Positions 37,970 through 47,417 of a DNA stretch of 64,000 nucleotides are shown piece after piece. Each line of letters opens with the position of its first letter. The stretch's first letter is position 1. Under the pieces are notes generated by a model, which ran no database searches, had not been told where the DNA came from, and worked only from the letters and a program-made list of their open reading frames with translations. This stretch comes from Faecalicoccus acidiformans (lineage in GTDB: Bacteria; Bacillota_I; Bacilli_A; Erysipelotrichales; Erysipelotrichaceae): positions 1 through 64,000 of the forward strand of contig NZ_JACHHD010000003.1 of the NCBI RefSeq assembly GCF_014202635.1, read 5' to 3'. A program made the translations under genes and the position numbers.

Positions 37970-38812
37970 TTACAATTCTAAGAATTTTTGTATTCTCTTT
38001 GCGTCTTGAACCCCTTTTTGATAGAGCTCTTCCAGCTGCTGCGGATCTCGGGTCAAGGTTTTCAGATCCCCGATTCCATTCGGAGCCAGAATGCAGACTT
38101 TTCCCTGCGCCTCTCCTTCTTTGGCTTGCGATGCCTGCCGGTTATAAAGCGCAGCGCGCAAGGCTAGTTTTTTTGCCGCCTGCGGATAAGAGCGTGCCAA
38201 AACTTTAGCGGGCAAGGCATCTTTTTTTGGATCCCGGATCAAATCCCTGGGCTTCGTCAAGATCACTACCAGGCGCTCTACTCCACGATCCCAAGCTCTT
38301 TGAATAGGAATCGGATCGCTTAATCCGCCATCAAAATAGATTTCATCCCCAATCGGATACGGAGTGCAGATCACAGGGATACAGCTGCTGGCTTTGAGAA
38401 TATCATAATGATCGGCCGGCATTTTCTTCCCGTCAAAATAAACCGGCTCCCCCGTTCTGGCATTGGTGCCGACCACTTCAAATTCCATAGGATTGCGTAC
38501 GAACACTTCATAGTCCATCGGATCCTCCCCGGTAGAATTTGCCAAGGTCCCATAGATATAATCCAAATCCAAATACTTTTTCTTTTTCACCAGATTGGAA
38601 AATGACATATATTCTTTGCGCATCGCATATTCCAAATAAAACCGTTTGTTTCGCCCTCTTTGTTTTGCCAAAAAGGTGGCAATGTTTCCGCTGCCGGCAG
38701 ACACTCCGATTCCATAATCAAACGAAATATTCAGATCCAGGCAGCCATCCAAGATCCCTGCCCCATAAATATCGCGCATGCCGCCTCCGACATCAATGAT
38801 TCCCGTTTTCAT
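37970..38812 (-). CDS. Patatin-like phospholipase family protein
   Basis: A 280-residue serine lipase-type protein: DVGGGMRDIYGAGILDG is the oxyanion motif, GIGVSAGSGNIA the nucleophile Ser (GxSxG) and FDGGLSDPIPIQ the catalytic Asp (DGG). It belongs to the bacterial RssA/YjjU-like subgroup. Presumed to cleave acyl esters of membrane lipids. The physiological role is open. Confidence 0.9.
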   Translation of the reverse strand: MKTGIIDVGGGMRDIYGAGILDGCLDLNISFDYGIGVSAGSGNIATFLAKQRGRNKRFYLEYAMRKEYMSFSNLVKKKKYLDLDYIYGTLANSTGEDPMDYEVFVRNPMEFEVVGTNARTGEPVYFDGKKMPADHYDILKASSCIPVICTPYPIGDEIYFDGGLSDPIPIQRAWDRGVERLVVILTKPRDLIRDPKKDALPAKVLARSYPQAAKKLALRAALYNRQASQAKEGEAQGKVCILAPNGIGDLKTLTRDPQQLEELYQKGVQDAKRIQKFLEL

Positions 38813-38828
38813 AGTCCCTATTATAACA

Positions 38829-38864
38829 AAAAAAGATGGACAAAGTTTTATTTCTGTCCATCTC
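38829..38864 (-). terminator. Terminator of aminotransferase-pheA unit
   Basis: On the minus strand AGATGGACA pairs with TGTCCATCT, followed by TTTTTTT, shortly after the aminotransferase stop. Confidence 0.88.
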
Positions 38865-38872
38865 TATGTTTA

Positions 38873-40102
38873 TTATTCAACCGTATCCAAGATCTCCTTC
38901 ATCTTCTTGGCGAGCCCTTTGATCTTGTCTACCGATAAAGAACATACCGCTACCCGGATCCCTAAATTGACCTTGACTGTATAAATGTGATTTTCCATCA
39001 GCGCTTCATGATATTTGTCGCGCGTTTCATTGGCCATTGACAAAGTCACAAAGAATCCTTCTTTATATGGATAGTGCTTCAAGCCTGCTTCTTTTGCCTC
39101 TTTGACAAAGATATCGCTTCTTTCCTTCAATAAAGCCACATAATGCAGACGCTCTTGATCATAGGCTTTTAAATGATGATCCATAACATCCACAAAAGTT
39201 GCCATAGCTCCGTTGTTGATATTGGACCAAGTCGCTCGAGCATCCTTTTCAAATACGATCTTCAATTCTTGCACTGCTTCTTCTCTTTGCCCCATTATAA
39301 TGGCCGCTCCGCAGCGCAATCCATAACTTGTCATAGACTTGCTCAAACTGAATGCCACAATGACAACGATATTATCCGAGATTTGATCAAAGACCGAGAA
39401 GTATTCCTTTGCTTGTTTTTGTCCATAAGCGTAATCGATATAAGCAATATCATTCAATAAGACGACCGCATGTGTTTTCGAGCATTCATTCAGGAACGCG
39501 ATCACTTCATTCCATTCTTCTTTGTTCAAAGAATAACCAGTCGGATTATGACAAGGATCGTTGATGACTACGACCAGCTTGTTTTGTTGAGCCATGACCA
39601 TCTGACACGTGTGCTTAAAAGATTCGATATTAAAATGATCCTCTTCAAATAAAGCATACGTCGCAATCTGCAGATTGTTCATCTGTGCCATTAAGTTATA
39701 ACTTCCCCAGGCAATCTCCGGTAAAATTACAGTTTGTCCCGCCTCTAGGCATTCCTGTATCGTCATCGCTACCGCTCCGGTTCCTCCCGGCGTCGCAATG
39801 ATTTCATGATGAAGATGACTGTTACCATCCAAGACCCACTGATAGACGCGATCTTTAAAATCCTCATTCCCTGTAAAGCTGGCGGCATAGGCGGCCAAAA
39901 CACGGTTATCCAGATTTTTTAAAGAAGAGAATACACTGTCTAACGCAACTAATTTCCCTTCTTCATCATAAAGCGAACCAATGGTCGCATCCACCACGAC
40001 ATCTTCTCCGCTTTTTGCCTTGTCTTCCTTAGCCTTTTTCACAATCGTAAATACTGTATCCACAATTGGTTTCTGACTGACGCTTTCTTTCACAAAACTC
40101 AT
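38873..40102 (-). CDS. Class I/II pyridoxal-phosphate aminotransferase
   Basis: A 409-residue fold type I aminotransferase. The cofactor-binding Lys is in VAFSLSKSMTSYGLRCGAA, the substrate region has INDPCHNPTGYSLNKEEW, and IRVAVCSLS lies near the C-terminus. It begins one base after pheA, so I infer that it transaminates phenylpyruvate, giving phenylalanine, in the last step of the pathway. An aspartate aminotransferase role is also possible. Confidence 0.88.
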   Translation of the reverse strand: MSFVKESVSQKPIVDTVFTIVKKAKEDKAKSGEDVVVDATIGSLYDEEGKLVALDSVFSSLKNLDNRVLAAYAASFTGNEDFKDRVYQWVLDGNSHLHHEIIATPGGTGAVAMTIQECLEAGQTVILPEIAWGSYNLMAQMNNLQIATYALFEEDHFNIESFKHTCQMVMAQQNKLVVVINDPCHNPTGYSLNKEEWNEVIAFLNECSKTHAVVLLNDIAYIDYAYGQKQAKEYFSVFDQISDNIVVIVAFSLSKSMTSYGLRCGAAIIMGQREEAVQELKIVFEKDARATWSNINNGAMATFVDVMDHHLKAYDQERLHYVALLKERSDIFVKEAKEAGLKHYPYKEGFFVTLSMANETRDKYHEALMENHIYTVKVNLGIRVAVCSLSVDKIKGLAKKMKEILDTVE

Positions 40103-40103
40103 C

Positions 40104-41174
40104 TTACTGTCCTCCTAATGAATAAGTTCCTAAACTCTTGATGCTTTCGCAATTCTCTTTCATATCTTCAATGCACGCCTGTACTTGTGCGGCATCCCCG
40201 TCCATTTCCACAAAGAAGAAATATTCAAAAGGTCTTCCTTTGATCGGGCGAGACTGAATGCTTTCCATATTGATATGATGACGCGCTATGACCTCAATGA
40301 TCTTTGCCAGCGAACCGCTGGTATGCTGTACCGTCAAAAGCACGCTGGAGCGATTTCCTGATGTTTTGGGCTGTAGCCCAATCACCAGAAACCGCGTTGT
40401 ATTTTCGGTATGCGCTTCAATCTGGCTTGCCAAGATCTCCAATCCATACAACTGAGCATTTTCCTTGGCCCCGATTGCTGCCTTGGTCTTATCATTTTGA
40501 CTGGCTACATATTGTGCCGCCATAGCTGTATTGGGATAGCTGATCGTTTGAACGCTCAGCTGTTTTAAGAAATTGCGCGACTGCATCAAAGCCTGATCCT
40601 TAGAATAGACCCACTCTACATCCTTCAGGGTCGCTCCCGGGATCCCTAAAAGACATTGTTCCACTTTGAGATCGTAGACTTCCTGGATATAAACCGGATA
40701 TTCTAACAAGGCATCCAACACTTCTCCCACTAAACCAGAATTGGTATTTTCAAAAGGGATCACGCCCCATTCTGCACGTTTATCCACTACTGCCTTAAAG
40801 ACTTCTTCAAAGTTTTTGAAGTTCAGTTTCTGATCGTTGGGGAAAAGACGAGCCGCGGCAATTTGACTAAAGGCTCCTTGTACTCCTGCATAAGCTATCA
40901 CATGCTGACTCAATAAAGTTCGCTGATAATCTTTTGAATTGTTCATCAGTTTCTTTAAAAAGTCTTTATAGAATTCCTGATATTCCGGATTCTGGATTCG
41001 GACACTGTTTTTATCGATCACCGCTTGTTCTCTTGTTTCATCAAAAACTGGCAATCCATTTTCTTTCTTATATGCCAAAACTTCTTTGACGGCATCCATA
41101 CGTCGCTCATACAAAGAAGCCATTTCTGCATCGATTTGGTCGATTGTCTGGCGCGCTTTTTCTAATTGATTCAT
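40104..41174 (-). CDS. pheA: Bifunctional chorismate mutase / prephenate dehydratase
   Basis: The 356-residue protein has an N-terminal AroQ chorismate mutase (about 1-85; ARQTIDQIDAEMASLYERRMDAVKEVLAYK), a prephenate dehydratase (about 90-270; AYAGVQGAFSQIAAARLFP, VIPFENTNSGLVGEVLD, NTTRFLVIG with the essential Thr) and a C-terminal ACT domain (GSLAKIIEVIARHHINMESIQSRPIKG) for phenylalanine feedback inhibition. It converts chorismate to phenylpyruvate. Confidence 0.96.
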   Translation of the reverse strand: MNQLEKARQTIDQIDAEMASLYERRMDAVKEVLAYKKENGLPVFDETREQAVIDKNSVRIQNPEYQEFYKDFLKKLMNNSKDYQRTLLSQHVIAYAGVQGAFSQIAAARLFPNDQKLNFKNFEEVFKAVVDKRAEWGVIPFENTNSGLVGEVLDALLEYPVYIQEVYDLKVEQCLLGIPGATLKDVEWVYSKDQALMQSRNFLKQLSVQTISYPNTAMAAQYVASQNDKTKAAIGAKENAQLYGLEILASQIEAHTENTTRFLVIGLQPKTSGNRSSVLLTVQHTSGSLAKIIEVIARHHINMESIQSRPIKGRPFEYFFFVEMDGDAAQVQACIEDMKENCESIKSLGTYSLGGQ

Positions 41175-41208
41175 GATGATATTTTAGCACAAAACAACAA
41201 ATACATAC

Positions 41209-41240
41209 AAAGATCCCAAAGGTTTCCTCTGGGATCTTAG
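41209..41240 (-). terminator. Terminator after orphan EIIC gene
   Basis: On the minus strand AAGATCCCA pairs with TGGGATCTT around GAGGAAACCTT, just after the EIIC stop codon. Confidence 0.8.
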
Positions 41241-41241
41241 A

Positions 41242-42369
41242 TCACGTATCTACTTTTTCTGCAGTCAGCGATTCATCGATTCCTAACAGATAGGTCACAA
41301 TGGCAGAAACCGCAAAAGACAAAAGGGCCCCGATGATCGCAAAGACAATATTCATCGGCTCCGGACCGATAAACCCTAACAAGGCCAAGAAGCTGGCCAC
41401 CGGCAAGAAATTATATACTTTCAAACCAACCATAGCCGCAAAGAGCCCCGCCGCCAGGCCTCCAGCCATCATTCCGATAAAAGGTCGCTTATAACGTACC
41501 CCGATTCCATAAAGACCTGGTTCCGTCACGCCGCCGATCATTTGAGCAATCAGATAAGAAATGCTTAGTGCCCTTTGTTCCTTGTCGTGAAGGCGCATCG
41601 CCGCCCCAAAACACATACCCCCTACGGTAAAAGCCGCCAGCAACACCGAAGGAGCCACGACCGTTTCCATCCCCTGATCGGCAATGATCATAAAAATCGT
41701 GGTGATAAACAGCCAATGCATCCCGGCCATGACAATATATTCCCATAAAGCAGCGATCAGCATCATGGCAAAGACCGTCATGATCCCGCCCATATTCCCT
41801 AAGGCGATCAAACCGATACTGATGTATTCCCCGACAATTGAACCGATCGGTCCTAATACGCAAAGCATGATCGGCAGCATTACAGCAACGGCAAGCATGG
41901 GTGAGAACACGGCCGACAAAGCTTTTGGAATATGTTTATCAAAGAAGCGTTCAACATATGAAAAAACAAAGACCGACAACATGATCGGAATGATCGATGA
42001 AGAATAATTTTGAACATGACAAGGAATACCATAGACAGTAAAAGCTTCTTCGCCTTGGGCCAAAGCGACAAATGTCGGATGCAGCATGATTGCCCCTAGA
42101 AACATGCCCAGGATCGGATTGCAGCCGAAACGTTTTGATGCCGTGTAGCCAATCATGATTGGGAAGAAATAGAAGCCGGCATCGCCCACAAAGCTAAACA
42201 AGACATAGAGATCATCCTTGGCATCGACCAGTCCCAACATATCGGGTCCGATGATGGCCGCAATGGTCTTAAATAAACTGGCCGCAATCAACATTGGAAT
42301 CAGCGGCATCAAACACGATGCCAGAACATCCAAAAGTACCGATACTCCTTTTTTGATTTTCTTTTTCAT
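41242..42369 (-). CDS. Orphan PTS EIIC protein, beta-glucoside/sucrose type
   Basis: A 375-residue integral membrane protein of the Glc-family EIIC fold: LVPFSFVGDAGFYFFPIMIGY-like loop, NYSSSIIPIMLSVFVFSYVERFFDK, and AQMIGGVTEPGLYGIGVRYKRPF, the typical Glu motif of the active site. Unlike its relatives it lacks the N-terminal EIIB domain and no EIIA or EIIB gene is adjacent. It may borrow EIIB/EIIA from another system such as that at 25051-26933, or act without phosphorylation. ATG at 42369 is preferred, as the upstream seven codons are AT-rich and precede no ribosome site. Confidence 0.85.
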   Translation of the reverse strand: MKKKIKKGVSVLLDVLASCLMPLIPMLIAASLFKTIAAIIGPDMLGLVDAKDDLYVLFSFVGDAGFYFFPIMIGYTASKRFGCNPILGMFLGAIMLHPTFVALAQGEEAFTVYGIPCHVQNYSSSIIPIMLSVFVFSYVERFFDKHIPKALSAVFSPMLAVAVMLPIMLCVLGPIGSIVGEYISIGLIALGNMGGIMTVFAMMLIAALWEYIVMAGMHWLFITTIFMIIADQGMETVVAPSVLLAAFTVGGMCFGAAMRLHDKEQRALSISYLIAQMIGGVTEPGLYGIGVRYKRPFIGMMAGGLAAGLFAAMVGLKVYNFLPVASFLALLGFIGPEPMNIVFAIIGALLSFAVSAIVTYLLGIDESLTAEKVDT

Positions 42370-42401
42370 ATTTTTATTATACACCAGCAATCAAAATAGA
42401 A

Positions 42402-42433
42402 AAAAAAGAGATAAACATTTAATGTCTATCTCT
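42402..42433 (-). terminator. Terminator of the pot operon
   Basis: On the minus strand AAAGAGATAGACATT pairs with AATGTTTATCTCTTT, followed by further T residues, immediately after the potD stop. Confidence 0.88.
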
Positions 42434-43519
42434 TTATTCCGCGTTGCTGGCAGCAACTTTTACTTTACTGAAAAGCTCTGCAATGATTGTACGAGTTTGT
42501 TCATCATACTTGAACACTTCGTCCTGATCATTTCCGGTACGTGGAATATAGGCATTGATCCCTTCAAAATCTCCACCTTCACCACTTAACTCATTCATAA
42601 CTTCTTCATTGGGCGAAGTATATCCAACATAGCTGGAGTTATCCATTGCCGCATCATAATTACATACATAATCGATGAACGCATGTGCCAATTCCGGATT
42701 TTCCGCATTCTTAGGAATAACCATGGCATCACTCCATAAGTTGGTTCCTGTTTCCGGCATATAGAAGCCCATGTCTTCATTTTCTGACATGACATAGGCT
42801 GCATCTCCAGAATAGATCAATCCTAAAGCTTTTCTTCCCTGCGCCATATTGTCAATGATCTCATCGGTCACGATTTCTGGTTCCATGGTTTCTACACATT
42901 CCACCAGCCATTGATACGCTTCCTGAAGCTCGGCTTCATTGGTTGTATTCATAGAATATCCCAATGCTTTTAACGCCATCATAAAGCTGTCTCGTTCAGA
43001 ATCATATAAATAAATATCCCCTTTATATTTTGTATCCAGGAAAATGTTGTATCCTTCTTTTTCCAGATCTTCTTCACTAACCTTTGTTTTATCGTAAACG
43101 ATACCTACAGTTCCCCAAAAATAAGGAATAGAGTAATCATTATTTGGATCGTAATCTAATCCCATGACACCATCCGATAACTGATCCAGGTTTGTCAGTT
43201 TATCCTTATCTAATGGTTGAAGCAGATCTTCCTGAATCAAACGTTCGATCATATAGTCGCTAGGAACCAAAACATCAAAAGATTCCCCATTGGCCACCTT
43301 GATATACATCTGTTCATTGGATTCAAAGTAATCCACATTCACAGTGGCACCTGTCTGTTCTTCAAAATCCGAGATTAAATTTTCTCCCATATATTCGCCC
43401 CAGTTATACAGATGAAGCTCCTGTCCTTCGAACTCACGTTCCTGCCCGCCGGATCCTGAACATCCGGTCATGCCCAGTGCCAAGGCACCCACTAGGGCAC
43501 TAGCCAATAATTTTTTCAT
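42434..43519 (-). CDS. potD: Polyamine-type ABC transporter, substrate-binding lipoprotein
   Basis: A 361-residue PotD/PotF-like protein with signal peptide and lipobox LALGMTGC (Cys19). Family features: LHLYNWGEYMGENLISDFEEQTGATVNVDYFESNEQMY, VPSDYMIERL and YSIPYFWGTVGIVYD. It captures spermidine, putrescine or a related cation outside the membrane. It overlaps potC by 20 bases, closing the operon. Confidence 0.93.
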   Translation of the reverse strand: MKKLLASALVGALALGMTGCSGSGGQEREFEGQELHLYNWGEYMGENLISDFEEQTGATVNVDYFESNEQMYIKVANGESFDVLVPSDYMIERLIQEDLLQPLDKDKLTNLDQLSDGVMGLDYDPNNDYSIPYFWGTVGIVYDKTKVSEEDLEKEGYNIFLDTKYKGDIYLYDSERDSFMMALKALGYSMNTTNEAELQEAYQWLVECVETMEPEIVTDEIIDNMAQGRKALGLIYSGDAAYVMSENEDMGFYMPETGTNLWSDAMVIPKNAENPELAHAFIDYVCNYDAAMDNSSYVGYTSPNEEVMNELSGEGGDFEGINAYIPRTGNDQDEVFKYDEQTRTIIAELFSKVKVAASNAE

Positions 43520-44306
43520 GTTTTTTCTCCCTTCTCTCCTTAATCATAGGTACTACATTGATAATCACAAGGACTACCGTTATCAATACTACAACCAGTG
43601 TAGATATTGCATTGATGCTTGGATTGATGCGCTTGCTCATGGTGTAAACCATAATACTTAAGTTTTTTACGCCTCCACCCGTTACAAAATAGGAAATGAT
43701 GAAATCATCAAACGACATTGTAAATGCGATCAAAGCTCCCGAAACGATACCCGGCATAATCTGCGGTACAAGCACTTTGATCAACGCCTGCCACGGTGTA
43801 GCTCCTAAATCCATAGCCGCATCCGCCAAATTTGGATCTAATGAGCGAATTTTAGGCATGACACTTAAAATCACATATGGCGTACAAAAGGCTATATGCG
43901 CTAAAAGCATCGTCATATATCCTTTTTCAACATGGAATGTGATAAACAACAACATAAATCCGATTGCGGTCACGATTTCTGGATTCATGATGGGGAAATC
44001 ATTCAGCTGTAAGATGATTTTTTGTAGAAACTTTCGGCTTTTTGAAAGTCCGATGGCACTGATGGTTCCTAAAATCGTTGATACTACTGTTGCTAACAAA
44101 GCAATCGTAATCGTTGTATAAAGTGATTCCATCATGTCACGATTTTGTAACATGTGCTCATACCAGCGAAGACTGAAACCTTCAAAATTCGTCAAAGATC
44201 GTCCTGAATTGAAAGAAAATACGATCATATATAAAATCGGAACGTAGAAGAACAATAAAGAAAGTACCATCAGCACTTTACCAAAAATGCGTTTTTCTTT
44301 TTTCAT
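43500..44306 (-). CDS. potC: Polyamine-type ABC transporter permease
   Basis: A 268-residue permease with six membrane segments and the EAA-type loop AAMDLGATPWQALIKVLVPQIMPGI that contacts the ATPase. FEGFSLRWYEHMLQN near the N-terminus is typical of PotC. Its start overlaps potB by four bases. Confidence 0.93.
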   Translation of the reverse strand: MKKEKRIFGKVLMVLSLLFFYVPILYMIVFSFNSGRSLTNFEGFSLRWYEHMLQNRDMMESLYTTITIALLATVVSTILGTISAIGLSKSRKFLQKIILQLNDFPIMNPEIVTAIGFMLLFITFHVEKGYMTMLLAHIAFCTPYVILSVMPKIRSLDPNLADAAMDLGATPWQALIKVLVPQIMPGIVSGALIAFTMSFDDFIISYFVTGGGVKNLSIMVYTMSKRINPSINAISTLVVVLITVVLVIINVVPMIKERREKKHEKIIG

Positions 44307-45136
44307 GCCTTCTTCTGCCTCCCTCCGTTATTATGCTCGTCCACACGACGGATCAGATACATACAAAGCATCATGATCACGGCCATGATCATGGAAATGG
44401 CACTACCGAAGTTCCACTCACCAACCGTAATAAACTGGTTTTCAATCACATTACCGATCAGGAAGAACTGTCCGCCTCCCAACAGTTTTGGAATAAAGAA
44501 GGAACTTACAGCCGGTAAGAATACCAAGGCAATTCCACTGATCACGCCGGAAAGCGACAATGGGAAAGTTACGCGCAAAAACGTCTGCAGCTTATTGGCA
44601 CCAAGATCAGCACTGGCTTCCAGCAATGAAGAATCCATCTTACAAAGAGATGTATTGATCTGCAAGATCATAAATGGAATAAAGTTATAAACCATCCCCA
44701 GCAGTACAGCCCCTTCTGTATAAAGAAGCTCAGTATCCTGCAATCCAAACAAGTTTTGTAGAATGCCCCCTTCCGAAAGAAGGCCAATCCAGGAATAGGT
44801 TCGCACCAGCATATTGATCCAGGTTGGTAATGTAATAGCCAGTACCAAGATATTTCGAACCCGATCTGAACTTCGTGCAATAAAATACGCAATCGGATAC
44901 CCTAACAACACACAAATCACAGTGGTTTTAAACGCAATAACTAAAGATCTCCATAAAATCAATAAAAAGTCATGGTCGGTAAAAAAACGAATAAAATGGT
45001 CAAACGTAAAGGTAAAGTTGATAATTTCGTTTCCTTGTGTGGTAAACGCATAAAACAATATCAACAACATTGGCAACAAAATCATCAAAATAACCCAAAC
45101 TACATACGGAATGGCCAATTGTGAAAAACGTTTCAT
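44303..45136 (-). CDS. potB: Polyamine-type ABC transporter permease
   Basis: A 277-residue permease, six membrane segments, EAA loop ASADLGANKLQTFLRVTFPLSLSG, and TLPTWINMLVRTYSWIGLL typical of PotB. It follows the potA stop by no gap, so translation is probably coupled. Confidence 0.93.
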   Translation of the reverse strand: MKRFSQLAIPYVVWVILMILLPMLLILFYAFTTQGNEIINFTFTFDHFIRFFTDHDFLLILWRSLVIAFKTTVICVLLGYPIAYFIARSSDRVRNILVLAITLPTWINMLVRTYSWIGLLSEGGILQNLFGLQDTELLYTEGAVLLGMVYNFIPFMILQINTSLCKMDSSLLEASADLGANKLQTFLRVTFPLSLSGVISGIALVFLPAVSSFFIPKLLGGGQFFLIGNVIENQFITVGEWNFGSAISMIMAVIMMLCMYLIRRVDEHNNGGRQKKA

Positions 45137-46717
45137 TTAAAACTCCATCTTCTCCATAACATGAATATCTTCCGGGAAGAAAGTTAAACCGACCTCTTTG
45201 CCTTCTTCCACAAAATCTGTTGTATGAATCTTAAATTCACGTCCTGTTGTCCAGAAAGTAACCTTGTAAATTCCTTCCGTTATCGTTTCCGGATCAAAGT
45301 CATAATCTACGCTTAGATCGATGCCTTCTTCTTCATTATCCAGCTTCCATCCCTGTGCATTGGCCCAAGTTTTTAAATCCGTATCCAAAGCTGGCGATTC
45401 TAAGATTTCATCTTTTGATTTAAAGAAGTTAAAAGCACTGACAGCTTCATTCGCCTTTTTATTCTCAACAACGCGCTGATCCACAACCCAAATTTTTCTT
45501 GTAACCTTCGTTCCGGAGTTAGTAGAGAAGGTAACAGCATATTCTCCGATCTCCTCTTTGAGATCAGTATCAACTTTGATTGAAATATATTCTTCCGTTT
45601 CCGGATTCCAGGCTTGCGCATCCGCACGGGCGATGATCTCTTTTTCGTCGATATCTTTCATATCTTCCAAGTCCAGATAGAAGTCGTTGGCACTGATGGC
45701 TTCCTTGCGATCTTCGCTGTAGATATTCTCATCTTTTTTCACATGCATATTGACGGTAACATGCGTTCCAGGAACTGTTTCTACCATCACTTCATAATGA
45801 ACGCCTTTGAACAAGACACTTTCTACCGTTCCCGTCATCTTGCCCTTTTCCACATCGACAATATCGATATCTTCCGGGCGAATCACGACATCAACGGGTT
45901 CATTTTCTTTGAATCCTACATCTACACAATCAAATGTTTTATCATCAAAACGGACTAGTTTATCTTGAAGCATGCGCCCTGGCACGATATTGGATTCTCC
46001 GATAAAGTTAGCGACGTAGCGGTTTACCGGTTCATTGTAGATATCTTGTGGTGTGCCGGCCTGTTGAATCTCCCCGTCTTTCATCACAACGATCTTATCG
46101 GACATCGTCAAAGCTTCTTCCTGATCATGTGTTACATAAATAAAGGTGATTCCTACTTCCTGTTGGATACGTTTCAACTCATACTGCATTTCTTTTCGAA
46201 GCTTCAGATCTAAGGCTCCTAACGGCTCATCCAACAAAAGGACAGATGGTTCATTGACTAAAGCACGGGCAATCGCAACACGCTGCTGCTGACCCCCCGA
46301 AAGCAAAGTCACATTTTTCTTTTCATATCCTTCCAAATTGATCAGTTTCAGCATTTTCATAACTTTCTGATCGATGATATCTTTGGACATCTTTTTGATC
46401 TTCAAGCCAAAAGCGATGTTGTCGTAAACATTCATATGCGGAAATAACGCATATTTTTGAAAGACCGTATTTAATTCGCGCTTATACGGAGGCAATTTTA
46501 AAATATCCTGTCCATCAAAGATGACTTGTCCTTCAGTCGGTTCTAAAAAACCGCCTAAGATTCGAAGCAAAGTTGTCTTACCGCAACCGCTGGGTCCTAA
46601 AAGGGTCACAAATTCATTTTCATAGATATCCAGATCGATTCCCTTTAAAACGATCTGGCCGTCAAAATCTTTGACAATATGTTTAAACTGGATCAGTTTA
46701 TTCTTTTCTTGTTCCAT
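45137..46717 (-). CDS. potA: Polyamine-type ABC ATPase with two-repeat insertion in TOBE region
   Basis: The first 240 residues are a normal PotA ATPase: Walker [10 protein letters not shown] at 41-49, signature LSGGQQQR at 139-146, Walker [13 protein letters not shown] at 159-170 and the H-loop THDQEE. The regulatory C-terminal domain begins with [10 protein letters not shown] and ends with [14 protein letters not shown]. Between about 335 and 500 an extra segment is inserted, giving 526 residues instead of about 350-370. It holds two related units (340-414 and 424-500), each with an ISAND/VSAFN-F start, an AQ-W segment and a YxVTF strand, as in Ig-like folds. The role of the insertion is unknown; it may sense substrate or bind a partner. 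Confidence 0.92.
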   Translation of the reverse strand: MEQEKNKLIQFKHIVKDFDGQIVLKGIDLDIYENEFVTLLGPSGCGKTTLLRILGGFLEPTEGQVIFDGQDILKLPPYKRELNTVFQKYALFPHMNVYDNIAFGLKIKKMSKDIIDQKVMKMLKLINLEGYEKKNVTLLSGGQQQRVAIARALVNEPSVLLLDEPLGALDLKLRKEMQYELKRIQQEVGITFIYVTHDQEEALTMSDKIVVMKDGEIQQAGTPQDIYNEPVNRYVANFIGESNIVPGRMLQDKLVRFDDKTFDCVDVGFKENEPVDVVIRPEDIDIVDVEKGKMTGTVESVLFKGVHYEVMVETVPGTHVTVNMHVKKDENIYSEDRKEAISANDFYLDLEDMKDIDEKEIIARADAQAWNPETEEYISIKVDTDLKEEIGEYAVTFSTNSGTKVTRKIWVVDQRVVENKKANEAVSAFNFFKSKDEILESPALDTDLKTWANAQGWKLDNEEEGIDLSVDYDFDPETITEGIYKVTFWTTGREFKIHTTDFVEEGKEVGLTFFPEDIHVMEKMEF

Positions 46718-46738
46718 AACCCATTCCCTTTTCCTTTC

Positions 46739-47272
46739 CTAAAACATCGGCGGTGCTGCCACCCACAACAAGACCGCATCTTTCGATCCGACATTGCGAA
46801 CAAAGTGGTTCTTTTCACCGTCTAAATAAAAAGTCTCTTTGGCCTTGAGCGGATAGACTTTTTTACCAATCACCAGTTCTAATTTTCCGGTTAAGACATA
46901 ACCGAATTCCTGGCCCTCATTGGATTTCATCGTAAATGAGGAACAGCCCGGATGAATTGTGATTCGAATCGGTTCCATATCATTTTTTTGTGCATTCGGT
47001 ACGATCCATTCCACCTTATGCTCTTCGCGTTCATCTACAAACACGTCGTTTTTCCCAAAAACGATCTGGCAATCCGGACTCGATGCAAAGAAAGAACTCA
47101 GATCCGTTCCTAAAGCCTCTAAGATATCTTCCAAAGTGGAGATGCTGGGAGAGGTCAAATCTCGTTCCAACTGTGATAAAAATCCCTTGGTCAGTTCACT
47201 GCGGCTTGCCAGCTCTTCCAAGGTCAAACCATTTTTGATTCGTAGATCTTTGATTTTCGATCCAATCTTCAT
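46739..47272 (-). CDS. XRE-cupin transcriptional regulator (PuuR-like)
   Basis: A 177-residue regulator: HTH at residues 1-60 (KIKDLRIKNGLTLEELASRSELTKGFLSQLERDLTSPSISTLEDIL) and a C-terminal cupin domain (IHPGCSSFTMKSNEGQEFGYVLTGKLELVIGKKVY). The type controls polyamine transport and degradation. It is the first gene before potA (21 bases apart) and ATG at 47272 follows GGAGGG. The palindrome just upstream suggests self-control of the operon. Confidence 0.92.
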   Translation of the reverse strand: MKIGSKIKDLRIKNGLTLEELASRSELTKGFLSQLERDLTSPSISTLEDILEALGTDLSSFFASSPDCQIVFGKNDVFVDEREEHKVEWIVPNAQKNDMEPIRITIHPGCSSFTMKSNEGQEFGYVLTGKLELVIGKKVYPLKAKETFYLDGEKNHFVRNVGSKDAVLLWVAAPPMF

Positions 47273-47296
47273 AACATCCCTCCGGTTTTCTATCAC

Positions 47297-47311
47297 TAAA
47301 CTTTTAGTTTA
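47297..47311. promoter_or_regulatory. Palindromic operator candidate of the pot operon
   Basis: TAAACT-TTT-AGTTTA is a perfect inverted repeat located 25 bases upstream of the regulator start, the expected place for an autoregulatory XRE-cupin site. Confidence 0.65.
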
Positions 47312-47417
47312 TATAAAGAAACAAGACAATTATACATGGTCTTGAAATAAATGCAATCAATTTCTGATATTTATCAACATAAAAAGATATTCTAAATTAT
47401 AACGGGGTCACACCCTG

